From the IMG/VR virus record IMGVR_UViG_3300031857_000986, positions 1 to 29,669 of that record: a stretch of 29,669 bases of DNA, one strand, 5' to 3'. The DNA comes from a virus. Below, piece by piece: positions 14,016 through 22,158 of the stretch. Made by a program: the position numbers and the translations under genes. Every line of letters starts with the position of its first letter. Position 1 is the stretch's first letter. The notes beneath the pieces are model-generated. The model was not told the origin of the DNA, did not search any database, and worked only from the letters and a program-made list of their open reading frames with translations.

Positions 14016-14774
14016 ATGGCTAAAATACTCTATTATGATATAGAAACAGCCCCAAACCTCAGCTATGTTTGGGGACACTATGAGCAAAATGTAATAGAGC
14101 ATGAGCGCGAGTGGTACTTGCTCTGTGTCTCATACAGGTGGGAGCACGAAAAGACTACTCACGTGTGTTCTCTTGTTGATTTCCCCGATGCTTACGCAAA
14201 GGATCCAGAGAATGACTATCATGTAGCAAAAAAGCTATGGGATTTGCTTGATGAAGCAGACATAGTTATTGCCCACAATGGCGACAAGTTTGACATGAGA
14301 AAAGCCAACGCTAGGTTTATAGCCCATAACTTTGGGCCGACTTCTCCAGTAAAGCAGATTGACACTCTTAAGGTAGCAAAGCGCTACTTTATGTTTAATA
14401 GCAATAGACTGGGTCATTTGGGCCAGCACCTTGGCTTGGGCGACAAGGTTGACACTGGTGGCTTTAGCACCTGGGCTGGCTGCATGCGTGGCAACATGAG
14501 TGCATGGAAGCTCATGATCAAGTACGCAAAGCAGGACGTTGACCTTTTGAGAAAGGTTTACATTAAGTTGCGTCCCTGGATGGTTAATCATCCAAACCTC
14601 AACGTGTACGACGGTGGCTGTAGCTGTCCCACTTGTGGATCAGAAAGCCTACAAAAAAGAGGGCAAAGATATACCCAAACTGGATCTTATCAGCAGTGGT
14701 TCTGTAATGATTGCGGTGCTTGGTCAAGAACAAGACTTATGGAAGACGTTGAGAGACCTGGGATAGTTCCATAA
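14016..14774 (+). CDS. DEDDy-type 3'-5' exonuclease with C-terminal zinc ribbon
   Basis: 252 residues. DnaQ-like/family-B exonuclease motifs: D8-x-E10 (YYDIETAP), N88...D93 (AHNGDKFD), and Y170xxxD174 (YAKQD). A C-terminal zinc ribbon has CPTC (204-207) and CNDC (230-233). It has no polymerase domain, so it is a stand-alone nuclease. It could proofread for the DnaE-like replicase or process recombination ends. The zinc ribbon suggests direct DNA or protein contact. Confidence 0.87.
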   Translation: MAKILYYDIETAPNLSYVWGHYEQNVIEHEREWYLLCVSYRWEHEKTTHVCSLVDFPDAYAKDPENDYHVAKKLWDLLDEADIVIAHNGDKFDMRKANARFIAHNFGPTSPVKQIDTLKVAKRYFMFNSNRLGHLGQHLGLGDKVDTGGFSTWAGCMRGNMSAWKLMIKYAKQDVDLLRKVYIKLRPWMVNHPNLNVYDGGCSCPTCGSESLQKRGQRYTQTGSYQQWFCNDCGAWSRTRLMEDVERPGIVP

Positions 14775-14788
14775 TGCAAGAGGGCAGC

Positions 14789-15217
14789 ATGAAAAAGGCG
14801 GTTGTTCTTGGTGCTAGTGGCGTTGTTGGTCAGCATATGATCAAAAGAAAACCCAGTGGTATTGATGCAGTCTTTACAAGAAGGGTTTCTGATCAGCTTT
14901 ATGAAAAGTTTGATGCAAAGAAAGATAGTATAGCTGAGTTTTTGGATCATCATAACCCAGATGTTGTTATCAATCTTGTTGGTCAAAATAACGTCGACGC
15001 TGTAGAAAAAAATCACGAAGAGTATATATGTGAAAACGTAGAGCTTCCACTCTTAATTTCAAGATGGACACAAAAAAATAGTCGTCATTTTATACAAGTT
15101 AGCACTCAGGGGGTATTTAGTGGGGAAGACGCTCCGTACTTTACCTATTCAAAACCTGATCCAATTACTTGGTATCGGAAAGCAGAAGGCATCAGCAGAA
15201 TCAATAGTACTTCTTAG
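14789..15217 (+). CDS. RmlD-like NAD-dependent sugar reductase, N-terminal part (frame-interrupted)
   Basis: About 142 residues from ATG 14789, preceded by AGAGGG; an alternative ATG lies at 14774. The Rossmann motif is VVLGASGVVG, then NPDVVINLVGQNNVDAVEKN and the conserved QVSTQGVFSG. This is the pattern of dTDP-4-dehydrorhamnose reductase/extended SDR. The frame is lost at about 15176, exactly in the catalytic YxxxK motif, and ends at 15217. The restored gene (14789-15677) would encode about 295 residues, normal for RmlD. It begins the sugar cassette. Confidence 0.75.
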   Translation: MKKAVVLGASGVVGQHMIKRKPSGIDAVFTRRVSDQLYEKFDAKKDSIAEFLDHHNPDVVINLVGQNNVDAVEKNHEEYICENVELPLLISRWTQKNSRHFIQVSTQGVFSGEDAPYFTYSKPDPITWYRKAEGISRINSTS

Positions 15218-15677
15218 TAATTATACGGAAGTCGTTAGACTTACTTTTGTAATCGGAGTAAGACCCAATCAAAGCATTGGGAGAGTTAATCCTCTCGAGC
15301 AGATATTGTTGGGCGGAAAGCTACATCAAGTAGATGACCGATTTTTTTCTCCAGTATTTCCATTTGATGCAGCGGATGTTTTGTGGGAAAAAGCCATTCG
15401 TGGCTTTGACAAAAATGATATAATAACCCATGTTGGAAACCCAGTAACATGTTCTAGATACTCTTTGGTAAAAGATTTAATTTCTGCTTGCGAAGATGAC
15501 TTGAATATAGAACTGCATCCTGTGTCTTATACCCACTTTTCAGCTGATGTAATAAGGCCAAGGGATACGACATGGTCTCAAGAGGACGCTGTTTACAAAA
15601 CAGAGTATTTTGATGGTTTACGCAAAAGTTATTTACAATGGAAAGAAGTAGAAAATGACAGTGGAACAGAGAGCTAA
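15120..15677 (+). pseudogene. RmlD-like reductase, C-terminal part
   Basis: The second frame of the reductase; only the part after about 15177 is homologous. It reads GKQKASAESIVLLSNY, VVRLTFVIGV and later FPFDAADVLWEKAIRGF, which is the substrate-binding half of an RmlD-like SDR. Dropping one base in TATCGGAAAG makes TWYGKQKASAE, restoring YxxxK. The formal GTG at 15120 lies inside the N-terminal frame and has no ribosome site, so this part is made only if the frame is corrected. Confidence 0.6.
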
Positions 15678-16389
15678 AGAAATAGCAGAATTTTTAAATA
15701 TTGATTATACGTCGGCGTTCAATAGATTGTCCGCTGGTTTTCATCACAATCACCATCTGGTTACAGAAGACTTTGTCTCAAACGGAGTTGATCAGAATAA
15801 TTCAGAGTCTTTGTTGAATTGGTACAGAAATACAGATGCTTACATATGGGAGCTATCAGCCTACCATTTGGACGCAGGATTTAATTACTCCGGAATGTGT
15901 GAAGGAATCGCCACTCACCTAAAGAACACCGGCAGAAAATCAGTACTGTGCCTTGGAGACGGAATTGGTGACCTTAGTCTTAGAATAGCCGAAGAGGGAA
16001 TTGAAACTACTTACAATGATCTAGAGGGTTCAAAAACAGCTGGATACGCACAGTATAGGTTTAGCAATTCTGGTAAGAAGATTGAAACTCTGTACACCAG
16101 CTCGTTTGAACCAACTCTTGGTTCGAGAGCCTTTGATGCGGTAGTAGCCCTTGACTTTTTTGAGCACGTAGTGAACGTAGAAGAATGGGTTGACGCAGTA
16201 TTTAAATGTCTTAAAAAGGGTGGCACATTCCTGGCACAAAATGCTTTTGGAATCGGAGATGTCGAACACGGTGGCTCAATGCCCATGCACCTGTCTATAA
16301 ATAATAGATTTGAGTTTGAGTGGAACTCTACTCTTGAGGCTGCGGGTTTTGAGCTTCACGTAGAAAGTGGCTGGCATATTAAGCCATGA
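15655..16389 (+). CDS. class I SAM-dependent methyltransferase
   Basis: 244 residues. Motif I is VLCLGDGIGDLSLRIAEEG, followed by a post-I acidic position (YNDLEG), the DAVVALDFFEHV motif, and LKKGGTFLAQN. These mark a Methyltransf_11/23-like fold. The N-terminal 80 residues are helical and Trp-rich. It probably methylates a sugar or nucleotide-sugar, given its place between the RmlD-like reductase and glycosyltransferases. It overlaps the reductase end by 23 bases. Confidence 0.83.
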   Translation: MTVEQRAKEIAEFLNIDYTSAFNRLSAGFHHNHHLVTEDFVSNGVDQNNSESLLNWYRNTDAYIWELSAYHLDAGFNYSGMCEGIATHLKNTGRKSVLCLGDGIGDLSLRIAEEGIETTYNDLEGSKTAGYAQYRFSNSGKKIETLYTSSFEPTLGSRAFDAVVALDFFEHVVNVEEWVDAVFKCLKKGGTFLAQNAFGIGDVEHGGSMPMHLSINNRFEFEWNSTLEAAGFELHVESGWHIKP

Positions 16390-16529
16390 AAAGACTAAAG
16401 TGGTCTAAAGAAGATAGACAAAGATTTGCTGACCGCAATATTTTAAAAGCTATAACTCATATTAATAAAAAAAGAAAAGCTTCTAAGGAAGCATGTAAGC
16501 AAGACAAATGGAAACACTATGAGAATTGA
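16386..16529 (+). CDS. small basic peptide
   Basis: 47 residues (MKRLKWSKEDRQRFADRNIL, then a Lys-rich segment ending KWKHYEN). It overlaps the methyltransferase stop (ATGA) and the glycosyltransferase start by 11 bases, so it is placed like a coupled small gene. Function unknown. Confidence 0.5.
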   Translation: MKRLKWSKEDRQRFADRNILKAITHINKKRKASKEACKQDKWKHYEN

Positions 16530-17379
16530 TATTGGAATATCTAATTACAATTATCCAGAAAAGCTCGACCAGTGCCTTAGAGCGTTAAGAAGAAACTGCA
16601 CTTCTGATTGGCGAGTTTTGGTAGTTGACAATCAGTCAACAGATCCAGTAGTAAAAGACATCATCAGCATGCACATGTCAGAAGAGCCAAGAATTATGGT
16701 CAAGTACATGGAGGAGAACACTGGATATGTAGGTGCGGTAAATGAGATTCTAGCTTGGGCTGAAACTGATTATGTTGGATACGTAGACAACGACGCTTAT
16801 GTCATGACGAATGGCTGGGACATGCAGCTGGCTTCTCATTTAGCGAACAATCTAGAAGTAGCTATGGCTTTTCCCAACGGAGGAGCTTATCCAATACCAA
16901 GATCTAAATACACAGAAATACTTTGGGGGGTTGGCTTCTGCTGGATGCTCAAGAAGCAAGTGTATTTAAGAATTGGTGGGTTTGATCCAACAATTGGGCA
17001 TCAGGAAGAAGTTGACTATCAAACTAGAGTAAGACTAGATGGGTGGAAGATGGTCGCAGACCAAACAATTCAAGTTAACCACGACGCCAACAGCACAAAA
17101 AACCCTGCCGCCCAGGGCAGAATAAATGATGGTGTTGTTAATTGGGTTAATAAATGGAACAAGTATTTTGTTGGTCCAAATATTACCTATCATAGTCCAA
17201 ACGTAACTCGCTTTGAAGACTGGAGTGCAATATACTTGGAGGAATGGTATTCGCTACAGCCTGAACTTCAGGGCCTTAACGACAATCCTGAAACGGTTTA
17301 TATAGCTGCTCTTGGTAGAGAGGTTGACCTCATCAAGGTTCCAAGATGGCAAAACTTTTATAGAGGAAGAATAATATAA
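16519..17379 (+). CDS. GT2-family glycosyltransferase
   Basis: 286 residues. A GT-A fold is suggested by the N-terminal IGISNYN, VLVVDNQSTD (37-42), NTGYVGAVNE and the DxD motif D90-N-D92 (VDNDAY), with GGFDP and DYQTRVRLDGW later. It would transfer a sugar from a nucleotide donor; acceptor unknown. It is coupled to the following methyltransferase by a one-base stop/start overlap (TAATG). It could decorate a virion protein or host envelope glycan. Confidence 0.88.
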   Translation: MRIDIGISNYNYPEKLDQCLRALRRNCTSDWRVLVVDNQSTDPVVKDIISMHMSEEPRIMVKYMEENTGYVGAVNEILAWAETDYVGYVDNDAYVMTNGWDMQLASHLANNLEVAMAFPNGGAYPIPRSKYTEILWGVGFCWMLKKQVYLRIGGFDPTIGHQEEVDYQTRVRLDGWKMVADQTIQVNHDANSTKNPAAQGRINDGVVNWVNKWNKYFVGPNITYHSPNVTRFEDWSAIYLEEWYSLQPELQGLNDNPETVYIAALGREVDLIKVPRWQNFYRGRII

Positions 17380-17915
17380 TGAGATTAGAAACAATACCTC
17401 AGGGCGATGGAAAAAAGGTAGTCATAGGAACAAGAACTTATCTTGGTCCAGACTGGATGCACGTAGACATAGATCCTACTCCCCTATATGATCACGTTAA
17501 TCAAAAGTACGTTCCAGTAGATTTCGTGTGCGACGCAAGAAAATTAAACATACCGGATAATTTTGCCGACATAGTCTATACTTCGGAGTGTCTTGAGCAC
17601 TTTCCTTGGAAAGAGTACCAAGCCGTCCTTACTGAATGGTGCAGAATAGTTAAGCCCGGTGGTATGATCAGAATAGAGGTTCCAGATTTTCTCTTGGCTT
17701 GTCAGCAGATACTTACAATGGATTCTTTAGATGGCGACAGAAGAATGCAGCAGATATTCTTTGCCGAGCAGCTAAATCCTTTTGACTTTCACTTTGTTGG
17801 CCTAACTCACAGAATGCTGGTTGATGACTTTGAAAGAATTGGTTTTGAGGTCATTGATGTAAAAAGAGGAGATGAATGGGGCTGGCTTAAGGTTGACGCA
17901 AGAAAGCCAAAGTAG
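17379..17915 (+). CDS. SAM-dependent methyltransferase (Methyltransf_11-like)
   Basis: 178 residues. VIGTRTYLGPDWMHVDIDP, then FADIVYTSECLEHFPW, and CRIVKPGGMIRIEVPD are typical of short class I methyltransferases from polysaccharide clusters. The usual N-terminal glycine-rich loop is reduced to VVIGT. It starts on the stop of the GT2 gene. Probably acts on a glycan or sugar intermediate. Confidence 0.82.
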   Translation: MRLETIPQGDGKKVVIGTRTYLGPDWMHVDIDPTPLYDHVNQKYVPVDFVCDARKLNIPDNFADIVYTSECLEHFPWKEYQAVLTEWCRIVKPGGMIRIEVPDFLLACQQILTMDSLDGDRRMQQIFFAEQLNPFDFHFVGLTHRMLVDDFERIGFEVIDVKRGDEWGWLKVDARKPK

Positions 17916-18377
17916 ATGAGAGATTGCAATTTTGTAGCGCACGTAATAAGAGATGTGTTTCCAGATCCTGGATCTTTTTGTATATATGGTGACAATTTTT
18001 GTCTACAAACAGAACTAAAGACTTCGGAGCATGGCATAGGAGCTTTTATGCTACACACAGAAAATCATCTCGCCCCAAAAGAAGATGACTGCCAATATTG
18101 GGAAATAGGGATAAACAATCCCTACCTTTCTTATAGAAGTGTTGACCTGATGATATCAACAGATTATCAACTGGAACTAACAGAAAGTAGGGCCTTTGCT
18201 TCAGCCATACAAATGGGAAATCTAATTCGCAGAGGTGGGCGTTTGTTTGTCGTTAATCCTGGATCGTGGGCATCAAGTCTTGGTTTGGTTTTTCAGAAAA
18301 ACTCTTTTCTTGAAGAAGAAGTAAAAAGATATTCAATATTTAAAGACGACAAAGTAGCAGTGTATGAAAATATATGA
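17916..18377 (+). CDS. hypothetical protein, possible degenerate methyltransferase-like fold
   Basis: 153 residues, starting directly after the previous stop and overlapping the GT17 gene by 14 bases. The segment MGNLIRRGGRLFVVNPGSW looks like the strand-loop after a methyltransferase motif III, but no SAM-binding glycine motif is visible. It may be a non-catalytic partner in the glycan cassette. Low certainty on fold. Confidence 0.6.
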   Translation: MRDCNFVAHVIRDVFPDPGSFCIYGDNFCLQTELKTSEHGIGAFMLHTENHLAPKEDDCQYWEIGINNPYLSYRSVDLMISTDYQLELTESRAFASAIQMGNLIRRGGRLFVVNPGSWASSLGLVFQKNSFLEEEVKRYSIFKDDKVAVYENI

Positions 18378-19107
18378 TTGTTTTACATACTTCAACGAAG
18401 AAGAGATGGTTAGAATCAGATTTGAAGAACTCAAAGATTCTGTAGATTATTTCGTTGTAGTTGAGGCTTCTGAGACTTTTACTGGTCAGCCTAAGCCTTT
18501 TTATTTTGATGATATTGAAAACGAATTTTTTGACATAAAAGAAAAAATTATCAGAGTAAAGTATAACTTTTCCTCTCCCAATCTTTCTGCATGGGAGAGA
18601 GAATACGAACAGAGAAACGCCATAATGCTTGGCCTAGATTCCGCAAAAGATTATGATGTTATTATCATTTCGGACGCAGATGAAATAGCAAGAGGAAGCG
18701 TAGCCGAAGTGTTGCCTTACCTTGTATTGCCAGTTCAACTAGAGGTAAAGCAATACTTTTGGAATTATAATTGGCAGGTTCCCCTTCACTGCAATCAGGG
18801 TGCAAGACCAGTGGCGTGTTTTAGGGTTCACCTAAACGACAACTCTCCACAACAGCTTAGGGCCGCACAAACGCCAAGAATCAAGGGTAGTGGCTGGCAC
18901 TTTTCTTTCTTTGGAGAGGAAGAAAAAATAAAGAAAAAGATAGAATCTTTTGCCCATACGGAGTATGACAAAGAGGAATATAAATCCTTTGAAAAAATCA
19001 AGAATAGAATAGAAAATGGAATAGATCCTTTTGATCGCTTTCCTTTGAAGTACTATAATATTGATGAGTCTTATCCCAAATGGGTTATAAAAAACAAAGG
19101 CAAATAA
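18364..19107 (+). CDS. GT17-family glycosyltransferase
   Basis: 247 residues. MKIYDCFTYFNEEEMVRIRF, VDYFVVVEASETFTGQPKP and IISDADEI (DxD-like D104/D106), with GWHFSFFG later, match the Glyco_transf_17 family (beta-1,4-N-acetylglucosaminyltransferase-like). Viral and phage members are known from aquatic genomes. It likely adds a hexosamine in the same modification pathway as the GT2 enzyme. It is the last gene of the sugar cassette; the endolysin follows nine bases on. Confidence 0.88.
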   Translation: MKIYDCFTYFNEEEMVRIRFEELKDSVDYFVVVEASETFTGQPKPFYFDDIENEFFDIKEKIIRVKYNFSSPNLSAWEREYEQRNAIMLGLDSAKDYDVIIISDADEIARGSVAEVLPYLVLPVQLEVKQYFWNYNWQVPLHCNQGARPVACFRVHLNDNSPQQLRAAQTPRIKGSGWHFSFFGEEEKIKKKIESFAHTEYDKEEYKSFEKIKNRIENGIDPFDRFPLKYYNIDESYPKWVIKNKGK

Positions 19108-19116
19108 GGAGACAAA

Positions 19117-19896
19117 ATGCCAAGAAAATACACAGGAAATACAGATGCCAAAAAAGGCGGAAGCACAAGACCTGGACTAAAAAAGTTCATGGACCTAGCT
19201 ATGAAGCGTTGGGGTTTTACTAACCTTGGTGCATACAACTATAGAATGATGAACAATCCTAAGGCAAAAGCCGACCCAAATAATCCAAAATGGCTTAGCG
19301 TTCACGCAACCGGTAGAGCTTGTGACCTTGGTTACAAGAACCGCCAAGCCGCTGAACAGGCTTGGGAATGGATTCTCGCAAATGCCGCAGCGTTAGGCGT
19401 TGAGGAAATTCACGACTATGCATTTGACCCAGACGGTGCTGGCCCAGGCAAGCCTTGGGGCCGTGGCTTTAGGTGCTCAAGAGGAGAGGGTAAAGCTGGT
19501 GTAAAGATCTACAACGAGAAAGAAAACGCTGGCACTCCGGGAGGAAAGTGGCTTCACTTTGAGTTGTCTCCAGATATGGCAGACAATCCAGCAAAGCTTG
19601 AAGCAGCCTGGAATGCAATTCCTGCTCCTGGCAATGTTGCAACAACACCAAAGCAAATTATTAAGCCAAATCCAGCTAAGGCCCCGAATACTGGAAGACC
19701 AGACAATTTTCCTGGAGACCTCAAAGTAGGATCAAAGGGAGATAACGTTAAGGCTGTTCAGAAGAAAATTGGCGCCACTGCAGATGGTGACTTTGGTCCC
19801 AAGACCAAGGGGTCCGTCGCTGATTGGCAAAAAAAGAATGGCCTGAAAGCAACTGGCGTAGTAAATGCAGAAACTTGGCGAAAGATGTTTGCCTAA
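19117..19896 (+). CDS. endolysin: M15-like peptidase plus peptidoglycan-binding domain
   Basis: 259 residues, AAGGAG seven bases before ATG. The N-terminal domain has SVHATGRACDLG (H63, D70) and KWLHFELS (H147, E149), the zinc-ligand pattern of the M15/VanY D-Ala-D-Ala carboxypeptidase-like peptidases. A Pro/Asn/Thr linker (about 170-195) leads to a PG_binding_1 repeat (LKVGSKGDNVKAVQKKIG, DGDFGPKTKGSV). It has no signal peptide, so export depends on a holin. It would cut cross-bridges or stem peptides of an actinobacterial wall. Confidence 0.87.
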   Translation: MPRKYTGNTDAKKGGSTRPGLKKFMDLAMKRWGFTNLGAYNYRMMNNPKAKADPNNPKWLSVHATGRACDLGYKNRQAAEQAWEWILANAAALGVEEIHDYAFDPDGAGPGKPWGRGFRCSRGEGKAGVKIYNEKENAGTPGGKWLHFELSPDMADNPAKLEAAWNAIPAPGNVATTPKQIIKPNPAKAPNTGRPDNFPGDLKVGSKGDNVKAVQKKIGATADGDFGPKTKGSVADWQKKNGLKATGVVNAETWRKMFA

Positions 19897-19942
19897 CACA
19901 CACTCAGTGTGATACACTAGCGTTCCTTGCAACGGAGGCAAA

Positions 19943-19978
19943 AATAAATCCCGGTGGCTTCGGCCGCCGGGATTTATT
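19943..19978. terminator. bidirectional terminator, 16-bp stem with TTCG loop
   Basis: AATAAATCCCGGTGGC pairs with GCCGCCGGGATTTATT around a TTCG tetraloop, all pairs standard except one G-T wobble. T-rich sequence follows on the plus strand and A-rich sequence precedes it. It closes the endolysin unit and separates it from the surface-protein genes. Upstream, 19899-19918 holds two mutually exclusive short hairpins sharing AGTGTG. Confidence 0.9.
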
Positions 19979-20059
19979 ATTTGGCCGCACTAGAAATATT
20001 TTTTATATTAAAATAGCCATTACTATTTTGTTTGATCACACAAGATAGGAAACCACCAA

Positions 20060-21997
20060 ATGCGCATAAAGTTTCGTAAAGGAGCTTGGATATTGCTGTT
20101 GACAATATTCGCCCCTTTTATTGTTTCAACTGCACTGGCTGACAATGGGTCGAATTCATCAAATGGTATTTCTGTTACTGTTTATGATAATAACACCCCA
20201 AACAATCTATACAATAACGCCCCTCCTCTGCCGCCAACAACTCCAGTTGCTGGCACGCTGACGCAGGCGCAAGTAGCAAATAACTTTGACGCACAGCCGT
20301 TATTCAACCTGTATGATGACTTTGTAGTTCAATACCAGGGAAGAATTTCTCTTCCAGCCGGCGCAACAGAAGTGCAGTTTTACGCACCAGCCGATGACGG
20401 TGTTCGCATGTTCATTGACAGCGAACTAATTATTGATGACTGGTTTGACAAGGGCGGCGGCGGATCTATCTCTGCTCCAGTTTCATTTACACCAAATACT
20501 TCTCGCGAGTTCACGCTGTGGTTCTATGAGAACGGCGGCGGTGCATGGGTCGAACTGTATTGGAATTTAGGGCCTAATTCATCTTGGGAACTAGTGCCAC
20601 CGTCTGCATTTTCTGCACAAACAGTTGCACCATATTTTAATCCAGTGCAAAACTTAGTTGTCACTCCGACAGACGACGGCGGTGCTAATCTTTCCTGGGA
20701 AGCGCCCGAGCCAAGTAACCTTGACATTCATGCTTACACTATTACATTCTTTGATCTCAACGAAGGCGTTGAGTCAGGCGGCTGGGGAGTCTGGACAGAT
20801 CAAACATCGTATATCCTTGGTCCGTGGATGTGGTCTGGAACAACTGGGTTCGGAGATATAAGATTTAAAGTTCGTCCCGGTACCAGCGGCTGCTTTACCT
20901 CATCTGCTGCTCCTTGCATCTACGGACCTGAGCAGTCAGTAGAGGCCACAATAGCCGTAGCTACTACTACTACTACTACTACGACTACTACGAGCACCGC
21001 GCCTCCAACAACAACCGTGCCACCTTCTTTGCCGCCAACAACTACTATTCCTTCAACTACAACAACTCTTCCTCCGACTACAACAACCGTTCCTCCGACT
21101 ACTGTGCCTCCAACAATTCCGCCGGATGTTCCAGAAATACCAGAGATAATCAATGAAGACAATATTGAAAGTATTGTTGATTTAATCAATTCTGGAGAAA
21201 TAGCTGTAGAAGACCTGGTTTCTTCTTTATCCAACTCTCAAATAAGTGAAGAAGCGGGGCAGGAAATAGTTGATGCAATTATTAGCTCTGGCATAGAGTC
21301 AGATGCAGCTCTGGCTTTGTCAATTAGTTCTGAATTTTTAGAAATAATTACAGTCGATCAGGCAGCTGAGATATTTTCTGTTATTGACACCGGTTCTTTA
21401 AATGATGAACAAAAAAATCAGTTGTCAGAATCTATGACAGAAGCAAATTCGGAAATTAAAGAACAGTTTGAAGAAGAGATAAACGTCTACGCAGATGGGC
21501 TTGACACCTATGTGCCAAATGGCTCAAGCATTGACGTCGGCGCAAGAAGAACTCTCATAGCTGCTGCAGCTGCTGTTTCATCAATGGGTCTTGCGGGAGG
21601 TCCTCCTGCAGCTCCATCTGGTTCTTCTGGTGGTGGAGGGGGCGGAAACAACGGTGGCGGCACCCCATCAGGAAGGGGCAAAGATGACAATGAAGAGAGT
21701 GAAGATGAAGGTGAATCACCAGAAATTGAAGGACCAGATACAGACACAGATACAGAACAACAATTTACAAGAAATAGCATATTTAAATACTCGGAGGAAA
21801 CAATGCAAAAAAGATTTAGTCCATGGGGCTTTATTAAGAAGTTTGCAGCAGAAACAGCAGCTCTTGCTTTCACAATATCTGGCAGTGTGATTGTATTTTC
21901 TACACTGTCAGGAGAAACAAGAAACATAACAATAATAGCAACCAGCGCTGCTTTTGCTGTTCACTACATAAATGCAATGCTTAAAAAAGATCAATAA
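20060..21997 (+). CDS. secreted PA14/FN3 surface protein with Thr/Pro linker and membrane tail
   Basis: 645 residues, AGGAAA before ATG. A signal peptide (about 1-27, ending STALA) precedes a PA14-like beta barrel (about 35-190; FYAPADDGVRMFID, FTLWFYENGGG), an FN3-like domain (about 195-298), a Thr/Pro linker (about 300-358), a helical region, a Gly-rich linker, an acidic patch, and hydrophobic segments near 600-640. PA14 domains often bind carbohydrate. The protein could be displayed on the host cell or form a virion fibre. The linker style is typical of actinobacterial exported proteins. Confidence 0.8.
   Translation: MRIKFRKGAWILLLTIFAPFIVSTALADNGSNSSNGISVTVYDNNTPNNLYNNAPPLPPTTPVAGTLTQAQVANNFDAQPLFNLYDDFVVQYQGRISLPAGATEVQFYAPADDGVRMFIDSELIIDDWFDKGGGGSISAPVSFTPNTSREFTLWFYENGGGAWVELYWNLGPNSSWELVPPSAFSAQTVAPYFNPVQNLVVTPTDDGGANLSWEAPEPSNLDIHAYTITFFDLNEGVESGGWGVWTDQTSYILGPWMWSGTTGFGDIRFKVRPGTSGCFTSSAAPCIYGPEQSVEATIAVATTTTTTTTTTSTAPPTTTVPPSLPPTTTIPSTTTTLPPTTTTVPPTTVPPTIPPDVPEIPEIINEDNIESIVDLINSGEIAVEDLVSSLSNSQISEEAGQEIVDAIISSGIESDAALALSISSEFLEIITVDQAAEIFSVIDTGSLNDEQKNQLSESMTEANSEIKEQFEEEINVYADGLDTYVPNGSSIDVGARRTLIAAAAAVSSMGLAGGPPAAPSGSSGGGGGGNNGGGTPSGRGKDDNEESEDEGESPEIEGPDTDTDTEQQFTRNSIFKYSEETMQKRFSPWGFIKKFAAETAALAFTISGSVIVFSTLSGETRNITIIATSAAFAVHYINAMLKKDQ
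20961..20994 (+). repeat. ACT microsatellite coding poly-Thr
   Basis: A run of ACT/ACG codons gives about ten consecutive Thr residues at the start of the linker. In-frame triplet repeats like this can change length by slippage without breaking the gene. Confidence 0.75.
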
Positions 21998-22007
21998 AGG
22001 AAACATA

Positions 22008-22121
22008 ATGAAAAAAATAGGACGCACACTAATGGCATTTGGACTGATGATGATCTTCGGTTCTTTGCCATTGAATTCACAAAACACCATACGGAAAATT
22101 AATATCAGCGCAGCCGGCTAA
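22008..22121 (+). pseudogene. signal-peptide fragment of the MPKTG surface protein
   Basis: 37 codons with AAAGGAAA upstream. MKKIGRTLMAFGLMMIFGSL is a clear signal peptide. The frame breaks in the A4 run at 22081-22084 and stops at 22121. Removing one A continues as SQTPYGKLISAQPAKATTGG into the large downstream frame, giving a secreted protein of about 460 residues (22008-23391). Confidence 0.7.
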
Positions 22122-22158
22122 AGCAACTACTGGCGGAGGGCCAATAGTTCTAGATGGC

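Noticed and set aside
20920-21234. Long minus-strand open frames opposite the Thr/Pro linkers and collagen repeats (also 21508-21927 and 24736-25044)
   Set aside because: They are low-complexity mirror images of repeat-coding DNA, without ribosome sites or plausible domains.
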